14,570 nt of DNA from Isohypsibius dastychi (Eukaryota > Tardigrada > Eutardigrada > Parachela > Isohypsibiidae), in the NCBI GenBank assembly GCA_034696485.1, contig JAQIWT010000842.1, positions 1 through 14,570 of the forward strand. Reading direction: 5' to 3'. The notes below the pieces were generated by a model. The model saw only the letters and a program-made list of their open reading frames with translations. It was not told the origin of the DNA and did not search any database. Below are positions 1 through 9,700 of the stretch, in pieces. The position numbers and the translations under genes are program-made. Numbering within the stretch: the first letter of the stretch is position 1; each line of letters begins with the position of its first letter.

Positions 1-1104
1 CTGGTTGTGTGTGCGACACAGCAGTCCTAATCGATCGTCATGGACCTGGCGATGATAATTGTCTTCAGTATTCAATCAAGTCAGCGAAAATGATCCAACT
101 TTAGACGGGGTCACTCCAAGTTTGATCAGCTGGCAATGAAAAGGCCATTGGCGCTGGCTGAAACAATCAAAACAACTGATAAATTGTGATCTGCTGGCAG
201 GGGCTAGGTTGAGCTGTTGAATTGTGTATATTTTTTATATACACCCCTACTTTTCTCGACTTCTATGCGCGATCATAGCGATCATAGCGATCATAGCCAT
301 AGCATAAAACAACTTCCCCTCTCTCCCCCCCCCCCAAATTCCACCACTGTTCAGCGCTTTTCTTCAGCAGAGGTGCCAATTGCCAACCCTCCGCTCTTTG
401 TTAAAAATCGGCCGACAAACAATTTGAAAAACAACCTAAAAAGAAATTTGTAAAACCTAGAGCGTTGTTTGTCTGTGTTCTGATACATTTTTCAATGGAA
501 GATGGCTGAATTACAGTGTTTCATGTGAGATGGAAAAGTTTCTTAGAAATCTTCTGTCATTTCATGACCTTTAACTGGAAACTTAGCTCATCTGCTGCTT
601 GTCGACTTCTGGGCATTCTTCAGTCAAGTTGGGAGTCCGGCAAGCTCAATTGAGAGATGAATACAGATCGGCTTTGGATGAACGAAGAATGAACTGCGAG
701 TCAGATATAGAGCAAGTCACTCACAATCCGCAAAACTAACATAAATTCTGCGATACTGGAATTCTCTTGCACTACATTCACCGAAAAAAAATCAAGTCAA
801 CCCAGAAAAATCAAAATAACAAAGACTTCGATTGATTTAAATTTAAGATGTAGCAAGAAAATTTCGACGATAATATGAAGGGAGCGAATCTCGAAAAACA
901 GTTACCCCAAACTGCGGTTCCATACATGAAACGAGTAAGGTATTAGGTCCCAAATCGATTTTTTGGCCAAAAGTCTACACTTACCACCCACACTTGGTAC
1001 ACCAAAACGACGTTTTTAAACATTTGTATTCTTTGAGTGGCCCAAAAAGTGGAACGTTTGCTCCATGGGGTAAAAATAGTCAAACTTTCTGTCGTTCTCT
1101 TATA
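1..1104. other. Intergenic, no gene recognised
   Basis: Short frames on both strands are not convincing. Apart from the 9-bp repeat at 271-297 and the C run at 325-335, I see no structured element. Confidence 0.6.
271..297 (+). repeat. Short tandem repeat (GATCATAGC)3
   Basis: Three exact 9-bp units, followed by a decayed CATAGCAT. An 11-base C run lies just downstream at 325-335. Simple sequence with no sign of function. Confidence 0.9.
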
Positions 1105-1510
1105 CGGGCGATTCAGTGGTCTGCCTAACTTAAACCAAGCAATCCAGCGACTCAGCGATCTGCCTCACTGGTAAAATCATGAAACAAGCGATCTAGCGAT
1201 CAACCTGACTGGAAGAATCTTCCTCCTAAGGAACAAGCGATCTAGCGATTCAGCGACCTGCCCCACTGGAAAAATTATGAAGCAAGCGATCTAGTTATCT
1301 GCCTGACTGGAACAATCTTCCTCCTAGGAAACAAGCGATCTAGCGATTCAGCCATCCGCCTGACTGGAAAAATCTCCCTCCTAGGAAACAAGCGATCTAG
1401 CGATTCAGCGATCCGACCGGCTGAAAAGATTAAACTCTCGGTGAATAAGCGATCAAGCGATCTTCTTTATCTTGAGAAATAATTCCCTGTCAAACAATCT
1501 AGCGATTTGC
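1105..1510 (+). repeat. Degenerate minisatellite with GCGATCTAGCGATTCAGCGA units
   Basis: CAAGCGATC(T)AG recurs at about 1185, 1234, 1283, 1332 and 1389, spacing 49-57 bp. Each copy is followed by GATYYGCCTGACTGGAAAAATC and often by TTCCTCCTAGGAAA. More decayed copies extend to about 1105 on the left and 1510 on the right. Within a unit, GCGAT itself is repeated (AGCGATCTAGCGATTCAGCGAT), so the array is a repeat of a smaller repeat. No ORF or known family. Confidence 0.85.
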
Positions 1511-1648
1511 ACGGCTTATGTTGCACTTAAGCAATTTCCGGCGATGAAACTCCGCAGAACTATTCTGACTTGGCCCGCTGACGACAACGATATCGCCTGC
1601 ACGCACGGCAAATTGTAAATCTCCCCCGCCGAGCATGGACGCCTGAAC

Positions 1649-1821
1649 CAGAGCCGCCGCCCAAGTATTCGCGACAAATTGAACTCGTTTTCGAGCTAAC
1701 TAGGCATATTTGACCGAAGAGGGATATACCATTCGATCCAGAATTTTTTTCTACACCGGAAACACATTCCAGGGGGGTAACCATATTTTCACTAGGGGGG
1801 CGACTGCCAGGGGGACCCCTG
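1649..1821 (+). repeat. Left terminal inverted repeat of the 785-bp element
   Basis: This 173-bp arm starts CAGAGCCGCC and ends ...GGGGGACCCCTG. Its inner end is rich in G/C runs, including CCAGGGGGG and CTAGGGGGGCG, and finishes in the near-palindrome CAGGGGGACCCCTG. Confidence 0.9.
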
Positions 1822-2260
1822 GCATACTATTTCTATTTTCATCCAGAAACTCACTTTTGAGCTCGCCGTTCCTCATCGTTGTTTCCGTGTTTTGTTCTTG
1901 TGAGCTCTCCGATCTCGAACCGTCCACTCAGCCCTTCTTCGTTCATTGTTTTCTCTTCTCGCAAACTTCGCGTGTTCGGACTTGGAAATCCTCGCACAGA
2001 TCTGCCAATTCCCTGAAATACCGAAATTCTCCATATCTCATCTGGTACGTTTTGGTAAGTACCTGAAAGTACCTATTTTACGGGATGTTATGACGAGTAT
2101 TACAGTAGATGTTTCTTCAGTCACGTTCCGTTGTAGTCTTTCTTTTCTGGAATACGGAGAGCCTCGCTTTCTTTTTAATGTGCAGTTTTTCATTTCGAGT
2201 TTGGGGAAAAGATTTGCGTCGGAAATTGGATCAGTTGCACGTCGGAAGTTAGTTCGAGAA

Positions 2261-2433
2261 CAGGGGTCCCCCTGGCAGTCGCCCCCCTAGTGAAAATATG
2301 GTTACCCCCCTGGAATGTGTTTCCGGTGTAGAAAAAAATTCTGGATCGAATGGTATATCCCTCTTCGGTCAAATATGCCTAGTTAGCTCGAAAACGAGTT
2401 CAATTTGTCGCGAATACTTGGGCGGCGGCTCTG
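2261..2433 (-). repeat. Right terminal inverted repeat of the 785-bp element
   Basis: This is the reverse complement of 1649-1821, running from CAGGGGTCCCCCTGG to GGCGGCGGCTCTG. It is followed directly by the duplicated target GCCTGAAC. Confidence 0.9.
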
Positions 2434-2441
2434 GCCTGAAC

Positions 2442-3145
2442 ATATGCCCACTCCGTGCATGCAAGTCACCAGTTTCAAATTTGATTATTAAGCAATGCTA
2501 ACCTTGCACAATTTATAGACAAACTGTTGATTCGTGGCTCAAATGTCTTGATTCGATGCCAGCTGCTTGACGAATGTTATCATGTTGCCTATCAAGCATA
2601 CAGCAGAACTCTCAGGGATACCTGTCGTTCCGGGAAAATGCCTGCTCAAATCAGTATCAGATGCGACGAGCGTTTAGCGGCGAATTCTGACGCGAACAGA
2701 ACGTGCCACGCGAAACCTGATTATCGCATCAGTTTGGATATCGACAGCCTTGATTCATCACTGCATCTCGATGACATCAGCTGGCACACCTTCATTCAGG
2801 CTTCTGATACTCTTACCGTTAGAAAACAACTGTGCTGGTATAGTCATCTACCTGTACTGCCTTCAGATCAGAGGTTTGGAAAGCTTGTTTTTGCAGTGAT
2901 TTCATGTACAGCGTGCAATGTGCGGGAAGATAATTTACGAGTATGTGGACGGGAGGCGTACGACATCAAATAGAAAGCAATTCTCGACCAATATTCCCTT
3001 CATCAGTGCACCGAAGAAGAGCTTACGTCTTGCTCCAGTAAACTAGATTGAGCACCCGACATCCAGTGATATTCAACCACCTTAGGTCTGTATTGAATAA
3101 GGGTTTTCAACTTGAAACGTTCACGATGGTTTTTTTGGTAAAACA
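2442..3145. other. Intergenic between the foldback element and the secreted-protein gene
   Basis: A plus-strand frame is open from 2527 to 2973 (about 148 codons). It has no early ATG (the first codon is TTG) and encodes nothing I recognise, though its C-terminal part contains several cysteines (LCWYSH, SCTACN). Part may be decayed coding DNA. The 3' end of the minus-strand gene lies at 3146. I see no AATAAA signal on that strand just beyond the stop. Confidence 0.4.
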
Positions 3146-4451
3146 TCAATTTGATGTGGTGCTGAAACTGATTGATAAAGCAGAAGCACCATTTTCAACA
3201 TTGAGAGTTGTCACCCCCACATCTTCCACCAAGTAGAAATAGTTGAAATTACCAATCAACCCTCCATCATTCAGTCCGTTGTCCGCATCGTAGATGTTTG
3301 CATAAACATGAAACCACGTGCCCTTGACAACTTGAAAATGGCGCCAAGAGGATGGTGTAAACGTCATTGTCGTGACGTCATCAATCTTTCGAAACACCGA
3401 ATTCTCTTGATATCTGGAAGGAAATTTCCGAATGAATGCTCAGCGAATACGTGAGCCAGAGAATAACGCTACTTACTGATCACCACCTGGATAACTCCAT
3501 GTGTATGTGACGTTGAAGATGGGATCACACAGGTCACCAGGTCCACCGTGATCACAGCGAGTGCCATTGGCCAGGTTCCCGTTGCTTTGAAATGACAGTG
3601 CTCTATAGGTCGTTGTCAAAACTGGCAACCGGATTTGAGGTTGGGGAGCCAACGACAGGTCAGGCTCAGTCACAGGCTCGACAGATGGTGACGGCACAAA
3701 AAGTTCGTCATCCAGTTTCGTAACTAAGTTCAGGAAAATGTTATCCAAAACCTGCTTGATTCAGTTTTACTCACGTGTAAAACGGATTGTCAGGGTGACA
3801 CTGGCACTTTGAAAAGTTTCGTCGAAGATACCAGTGCGGTTGATCCTATGAGCAAACAAGAAGTATCCAAGTGGTTTGTCAGCGCGGCCATGGATATCCG
3901 AATCGTAGACTGCGACCCTGGCGTAGATTTCTTCCGTCGGTCGGGACTCGAAATCCACCCCGGTGTCTGGTGTAAAGGTCAAGTATGACACGTCCTTAAA
4001 TGGACCGTAAGTCAACTGGCTGGCGGGCCTGCGAAGAGAGAGAATAACTACCGATAACAGGTTGAAGATGCAAAGTATGATTGCAACTGCAAACAAACTC
4101 ACGTTTTTTGGAGACTATCAAAGAAGTTCGCGGTGATGATTGGATCACATCGATTGAGCACATCGTCTGAAGACTCCGCATCGCACTTTCGATTCTCAAA
4201 ATCCAGATTCCGCGGATTCTCGTAACGTAAAAGGTGAACGCGCACATTAACCCTTGACACCACGGACCCCGCTGTGTTGTAATGATGCAGAACTGGCGTT
4301 GTTGCACTGTTCTCGATAGAAGCACCTACGGATACCAAAATACGCAGTTCAAACACTGTATCACTGTATATCTCGCTCCTTGCGATCAAAATAACGAACC
4401 TGTTGCCAGTTCCATAAAGACTGTGACCATTAACAAAGCAGTGATCTTCAT
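3146..4451 (-). CDS. Secreted protein with two tandem C2/MNNL-like modules, 347 residues, 5 exons
   Basis: Exons in transcript order: 4451-4400, 4325-4103, 4028-3775, 3723-3477, 3413-3146 (TGA at 3148-3146). Introns are 74, 74, 51 and 63 nt, all GT-AG, and the frame stays open. The ATG at 4451 gives a signal peptide, MKITALLMVTVFMELATG. Module 1 (about 39-176) and module 2 (about 207-342) match each other: two cysteines (C65/C77; C233/C242), the second starting CDPI, then an F..(I)DDV/KDVSY..TFTP strand, a YD(S/A)D turn, a GYF/GNF stretch and a final LTIRF/LSISF strand. A Pro/Glu-rich linker lies at about 186-206. NRT, NGT and NVT are potential glycosylation sites. No membrane segment, DSL or EGF domain follows. 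The strand order and Cys-x(n)-Cys-Asp pattern recall the MNNL/C2 region of Delta/Jagged ligands; that family call is inference. The gene model is the stronger claim. Confidence 0.75.
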
Positions 4452-5837
4452 GATAACCATTGTCATTCTGAGGGGCCACACTTGGAATATGCTGCAAATC
4501 ACAGGAAGAGGGAATGACAACAAGATAGTCAGTTCAAGGTTATGAAGCAGACTGCGAAGAGCCTCATTTTTCCAAACGCGAACCTTCTGAAATTTGAATT
4601 TTGATTTTTATAAGAAACCCAGTCTGAGTATCCATATCATGAGTAACAATAGGGTCCTGATAAACATTGAAGAATTAATAATAAGAACATATTATCACTA
4701 GCACTTGCTAACACGATAACCCGGCCTGCGTGATCCGATGCATGATCGCCTACTCAATGAACTTTACAGATACTTTGTTTCTGTCCTACATGCGTACCAT
4801 GGCTAGCCGAATTATCGGTTACGGCTGTCTGCTGCGGCTGCAAAGGTTATCTGCTTCTCGTAGAGTAAGCGTGCTTTGGTATTTAGAATTCGAGCAGGTA
4901 GCGGCAGAGGTTTGGCGGTAGGGTTGAATGCTATTTTCCGACGCAACAACTGATTTTTCCGGTCACTCCAAAGTAAGTGAGCAACTCGCATTACACTCGT
5001 CATTGACACAATCTTGGTCCACGAACCGATTCATGACGCCACTTCATCGCCTGTCTTTGTCACGATTGTTAGTAGCTTCCAGTCGCGCACAGCTTTCGTA
5101 CGAGGTGCGAGTGATGGTTGATTTAATCTTATTGGGGGCTCAGGGGTCACATCATGCAAACCTACTCCTGCACTGCGGGATAACAATCATAAGGTCTTCC
5201 TTCCTTCTCTAAGTTTAAGGGACCCTAACCGCTCACAACCGTGTGAGCCGCGAGAGCCGTGGCGTCCGTGATCAGGTGGATTGTACAGTACATGCTCTGG
5301 GGGCCGGAGGGTCCGAGGGAAAGACCGCCCAGTTTTGGTTGGTCGGAGTTCTGGTTGTTGAATTGGTTATTCTGCTGGAACAGCTGGGCGCCGCGCAGGT
5401 ATGTAATTTTATCATTGAGAATATTTCGGGCGAAACCACGCTCAGTTGTAAATTGCAAGACAGACACTCGAGCAGAATCTCTCTGCATACGTCTCCGCCA
5501 AAAAGAACAGCCACCCTCTACGCTACTGATTGACGTAAAGTGTACGCTTGCAACGTACCTACTACGAAGCGTAGGGTTGTTTTCGTTTTGATTATTCATC
5601 CGACACTTTTGTTTGAATCAAATCGTGGTGTAAGGGAGAACAACTCTATGGATCCAAATATTATAGTTCACTAGTACGCGAAAAGAAGGTCCTGAGGGAC
5701 ATAGCGATGTTTTTGGAAATTTTTGATTTTACCAGTCCGCGTCATGGTAAAGGTACGTTCCGGGTTCATGTGTCGTTAAAAAGTATCAATCAACTCGTTT
5801 TCGTACGCAAGTGGCTGTTCTTTTTGGAAGAGACGGA
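4452..5837. other. Intergenic region upstream of the secreted-protein gene
   Basis: This would hold the promoter of the minus-strand gene, near 4452-4700, but no clear TATA or initiator stands out. Frames at 4730-5212 encode nothing recognisable. The only compositionally distinct part is 5225-5400. Confidence 0.5.
5225..5400. other. GC-rich coding-like patch in the intergenic region
   Basis: This stretch is visibly richer in G+C than its flanks and is open in more than one frame. The minus frame gives a Gln/Asn-rich start (QLFQQNNQFNNQN) followed by LGGLSLGPSGPQ and a stop at the 5225 end. The plus frame reaches GCGCAG|GTATGT, a good 5' splice donor, at about 5400. It may be one exon of an unrecognised gene or a gene fragment. 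No family is recognised and the strand is undecided. Confidence 0.25.
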
Positions 5838-5845
5838 CTACGTAT

Positions 5846-6546
5846 CAGACCTGGCCCGTTTTTCTTTTTCGGTCAACCGCTCCCGTTCCGTTAAACCTTT
5901 AACCGTCCCGTTAACCCGTTACATTGAATTCCAATAAAAAGACAAGTCTTTCTCATCCCTGGTCAACATACAAATCAAATTCACGAAATCTCTTCAGCAA
6001 AGACTTGTTGATGTTACAGAACGATGTGTCATCGATCTTAATCGTGCTTAATCTATCGTTCCCAAAAGTGATCCCTGTGACACTAAAGACTATGTCTACA
6101 GCTGCTGTGCTAGCTGGTGCACAAGCAACTTTTCGAGTTATTCTGAAAAGTTTTTACTAAAACTGATAAATACTAGATTGATATCTATCCGTATATTGCT
6201 ATCACGCGGTCAGAAACATTTCTTTCTGGGAACAAGAAAGCAAGACAAACAAGAACTGACAAAATCGAAGCTGCACGTCAACCAAGTTAATTGACAGAGC
6301 GCACTTCTCTTGAAGTGTTCGCCCTTGCAGGTTTCAGTTCAGCCAAGCCATTTATTAAAATTATTTAATATTACTACAGTATTGTATGATTTAACATTAA
6401 TACTGTAAAGTTACCGTTCCGTTTCGCCAGCAAAAATCCCGTTCCGTTAAACTGGTCTCCCGTTCCGTTGAAATCCGTTAAAATAGCGGGATTAACGGGA
6501 TTAACGGGAATAACGGGACATCCGTTAAAAAAACGGGCCAGGACTG
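5846..6546. mobile_element. hAT-like non-autonomous element, 701 bp, upstream of GCLC
   Basis: The left end is CAGACCTGGCCCGTTTTT. The right end, read inward on the other strand, is CAGTCCTGGCCCGTTTTTTT. Flanking 8-mers are CTACGTAT (5838-5845) and CTACATAT (6547-6554), a target duplication with one mismatch. Both ends carry clusters of CCCGTTAA/CCGTTCCGTT motifs (about 5876-5910 and 6415-6536), like the subterminal repeats that hAT transposases bind. The interior is AT-rich and has no transposase that I recognise. The mismatched duplication suggests it is older than the 1649-2433 element. It ends 229 bp before the GCLC ATG, so it may form part of that gene's upstream region. Confidence 0.85.
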
Positions 6547-6775
6547 CTACATATCAATTTGAGCCATACCGCCCACTCAATAGCCCGAGCCGAGCCGAGC
6601 CGAGCCGAGCCGAGCCGAGCCGAAAGTTGACAGCTCATCACATTCACATTTCTGAAAACGAAAATAAGTCTCAGTCGATTTCGGTTCTCATCTTTCCGTT
6701 CTCATTCCCCTTTCGCTCATCACTCATTCGTGCAACTTATTATCGGCTTGACTTAACTGACAGAACTAAATAGAC
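6547..6775 (+). promoter_or_regulatory. Likely GCLC 5' UTR and proximal promoter region
   Basis: This is the space between the hAT-like element and the GCLC ATG. It contains the (CGAGC)7 repeat and then a pyrimidine-rich stretch with repeated TCTCATY/CTCATC motifs (6688-6730). I see no convincing TATA box. The start codon context is TAGACATGG, with A at -3 (position 6773 is G, 6774 A, 6775 C) and G at +4. No clear spliced-leader acceptor was identified. Assignment rests on position only. Confidence 0.35.
6586..6620 (+). repeat. Microsatellite (CGAGC)7 upstream of GCLC
   Basis: Seven exact CGAGC units followed by a partial CGA. It lies about 155 bp before the GCLC start codon, between the hAT-like element and the ATG, so it falls in the likely promoter or 5' untranslated region. 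Being pentameric and GC-rich, it could vary in length between individuals. Confidence 0.95.
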
Positions 6776-9700
6776 ATGGGTTTGCTGACCGAGGGAACAC
6801 CATTGACTTGGGAAGAGACGAAGAAAGTCGCTGAAGATGTGAAACGCCAAGGAATCCGTCAGTTTATCAATCTTTATCATCGCCTCAAAGATCGCAAGAA
6901 CGACCAGCTCAAATGGGGAGATGAGGTAATTCGAAAACGATTTCGAATCAGAATTCCGTATTCATTTTGGGTTGGACATCCGTATTCTCGTAGGTGGAGT
7001 ACATTTTGGTGCATTTCGACGACGAACGCAAACGAGCTCAACTCTCTCTTCTTTCTCCACAAATCCTACCGATATTGCAGGAGAAAGAAAACGAAAGAAA
7101 GGAGAATCCTGACAAGTAAGGAAAACATGTCACTTTTCGGGAAAATAGTGCGGTTTAGGCAGTGGAATTTGCGTACCGGAAGTACGCATTTATGATTTAT
7201 GATTATTGAACTGCGGAATTCAGGAATGTTTGCCATAAGACATGAATCATTTAATATGGTGTTGTCGGCTTCGATAATGAGTTGTGAGAAACGTTTTGAA
7301 AGTTCGGCACAATGGACCCGAAGATCGCCAATATTTTCCTGGAATTTGAGTTGGAATTTATTTTGCTTCTGAAAAAGTGTTGAATATTCCCAAAGATTCC
7401 GTGTTTTGCAGTTTTCTGAGGAGTCTTTTGACGAACCAGAAATAAAATCGATAAGGCAGTCCATATTAGATATAATTAGTATTATAAAAAAAATATTTTA
7501 ATAAATTTACGAGGTAGTTCATATTTTGTTTCCGATTTCTCTTTGGAAAAGCCCATGAAAATTTGTTGCACATTTTCTCATTTTTTCAGCTCATAAATTG
7601 ATATAATTAATCATCTGACGAGCCGGTTATGCCCGAAACATTGATTATCCATCCCATTTATATTTTGCATTCCTCCTTGTTTTTAGATGCGAGGGCGCGT
7701 TGCGGTCTTTATGGAGGCCGGAGTATGGATCGTTTATGATTGAGGGAACCCCGGGAGAGCCATATGGAAGCTATCTCTCATGCTTTAATGATGTCGAAAA
7801 TAATATGCGACTCCGCCGGAAAGAAGCACAGCAACTCCTCCCAAAAAACGATCGAGTCCTCACCTTCACCTCTTTTCCCAGGTAGACAGAATATTACCAT
7901 TTCCGGTCCGCTTGAAAAAATTAAATGGAAGCTTGAACACAGCTATGGGGAAAAAAATATTTGGTTCATGAAAAATAAAAATTCATAAAAAATTCATAAA
8001 AATTCATGAAAAATATCTGGTTCATCGTGATAGTTTCAAAGTCAGATTCAAGCTGTTCAGTCAGTTCAGAAGAAAGGAAAGGGACGTTATTGAAGCTTTT
8101 ACAATCCCACAAACAGTTCACTTTTTATTTTTCAGATTTGATTTGATTGAATTTTCAGATTTAATTTTTGAACTTGTTTTTTCGGTTTTGTTAAACGCGT
8201 AATCTGAGATCGTTGTTGATCTTGACGGTCCATCGCGATGAATAGAATTCGATCCGTGGGCGAAGCAGAGGTTAAGTCAGCAAGAATGGAAAAATGATAA
8301 GGGAGACCTCGTGATTTGAATTGCCCTTTTCTTCCGATTGAGTTGAGTCTTTTTAATGATAAGCCGACTTGCGATTATTATTCAGCCTATGAATGGATAC
8401 GTTGTTGATTTTTTCCGCTTAGTGCATGACAAAAACGGTGATGAGTGATGAGTCAGTCTGCATTTATTGATAAATAATGATCCTTAAAGTTTTTTGCTAA
8501 TTGTTCGAATTTTGCAGAATGGGATGTCCGGAATTCACACATCCGGTTCTTGAACCGACGCCGGGTCAAGGCCTGAGTCAGTCGCTCTTCTTTCCGGATG
8601 GCGCATTTTATCAAGAGCATCCTAGATATGGGTAAGTAAATCAATACGAGCCAGACATGTTTTTTGTTGAATCACACGTTGTTTTTGTTCATGACTGTTT
8701 TACTCGCGTAATTTTTTATTACAGTCCTTTTCTTTGCGTTAATTTTCCGCAGGATTTTTGACAGATTTTTGAGAATGAAAATATTTTTTTTTCAGATGTT
8801 TCAGATATTTTGTGAGTTGTTACTTTTGGGAAATTTATTTTGAAAGGGAAGATGTTCTTCTTTTGACTGAATTGATTTTAATCTACACAGGATTTGCAAT
8901 TTTTGGTTGTTTTTTAAAATCAGAAAATGAGTTCTTTCGTAATTCGGATTGGAATGTATTGTTTAGTTGATGAAAAAACATCGGCGCTCTCAATTGATTT
9001 TAATTGATTCCTTTCATTTATTCCCAATTTTGCTTGATGTTTTTTTATGTTTTTATTTAATGACACGTTGATATTTCTCACGACTGTTTTACTCGCGTAA
9101 TTTTTTATTACAGTCCTTTTCTTTGCGTTAATTTTCCGCAGGATTTTTGACAGATTTTTGAGAATGAAAATATTTTTTTTTCAGATGTTTCAGATATTTT
9201 GTGAGTTGTTACTTTTGGGAAATTTATTTTGAAAGGGAAGATGTTCTTCTTTTGACTGAATTGATTTTAATCTACACAGGATTTGCAATTTTTGGTTGTT
9301 TTTTAAAATCAGAAAATGAGTTCTTTCGTAATTCGGATTGGAATGTATTGTTTAGTTGATAAAAAAAATCGGCGCACTCAATTGATTTAATACATTCCTT
9401 TCATTTATTCCCAATTTTGCTTGATGTTTTTTATGTTTTTGTTTAATGACACGTTTGATTTTTCTCACGACTGTTTTACTCGCGTAATTGTTTGTTACAT
9501 TGCTTCCCTTTGCGGAATTTTCCGCAGGATTTTTCACAAATTTTTTGACACTGAAAAATTTCCTTTTTTCCAGATGTTTCACGGTTAATACGCGCGTCCG
9601 TCGTGGAATGAAGCCGGATATAAATATCCCAAGTTAGTACGCTGTGGTTATCGGGACATATTACGTCATGGTATTAATTTAGATTGATGATGCTCGTTCT

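Larger units (their letters stand above)
1649..2433. mobile_element. Foldback hAT-like non-autonomous transposon with 173-bp inverted arms
   Basis: The left arm, 1649-1821, reappears reverse-complemented as the right arm, 2261-2433. The two arms look identical or nearly so. The termini read CAGAGCCGCCGCCCAAG inward and are flanked by the direct 8-bp duplication GCCTGAAC at 1641-1648 and 2434-2441. The 8-bp duplication and CAG-start termini fit the hAT superfamily. The 785-bp element has a 439-bp non-palindromic core (1822-2260) with no recognisable transposase, so it would need a transposase from elsewhere. ORFs inside it are by-products of the arms. The perfect duplication and near-identical arms suggest a recent insertion. 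Confidence 0.9.

Noticed and set aside
264-300. CRISPR-like or structured repeat at the GATCATAGC units
   Set aside because: Only three contiguous 9-bp units with no spacers, in a eukaryotic sequence. It is a plain short tandem repeat.
1560-1784. Short ORFs at the two ends of the foldback element that encode the same peptide
   Set aside because: They are the two inverted arms read on opposite strands, so the shared peptide follows from the repeat and does not indicate a duplicated gene.
2527-2973. A 148-codon plus-strand ORF as a gene
   Set aside because: It begins at TTG, no family is recognised, and no splice or start context supports it. Kept only as a note on the intergenic stretch.
4099-4497. 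A single long minus-strand ORF starting at 4497 as the N-terminus of the secreted protein
   Set aside because: It reads through a good GT-AG intron (4399-4326). The ATG at 4451 with splicing gives a proper signal peptide, which the long frame does not.
6547-6775. SKN-1/Nrf-type sites upstream of GCLC
   Set aside because: Repeated CTCAT motifs are present, but none matches WWTRTCAT or the TGACnnnGC antioxidant element well enough to call.
8453-8644. Minus-strand ORF over GCLC exon 4
   Set aside because: It is antisense to a well-conserved coding exon and is explained by that exon.
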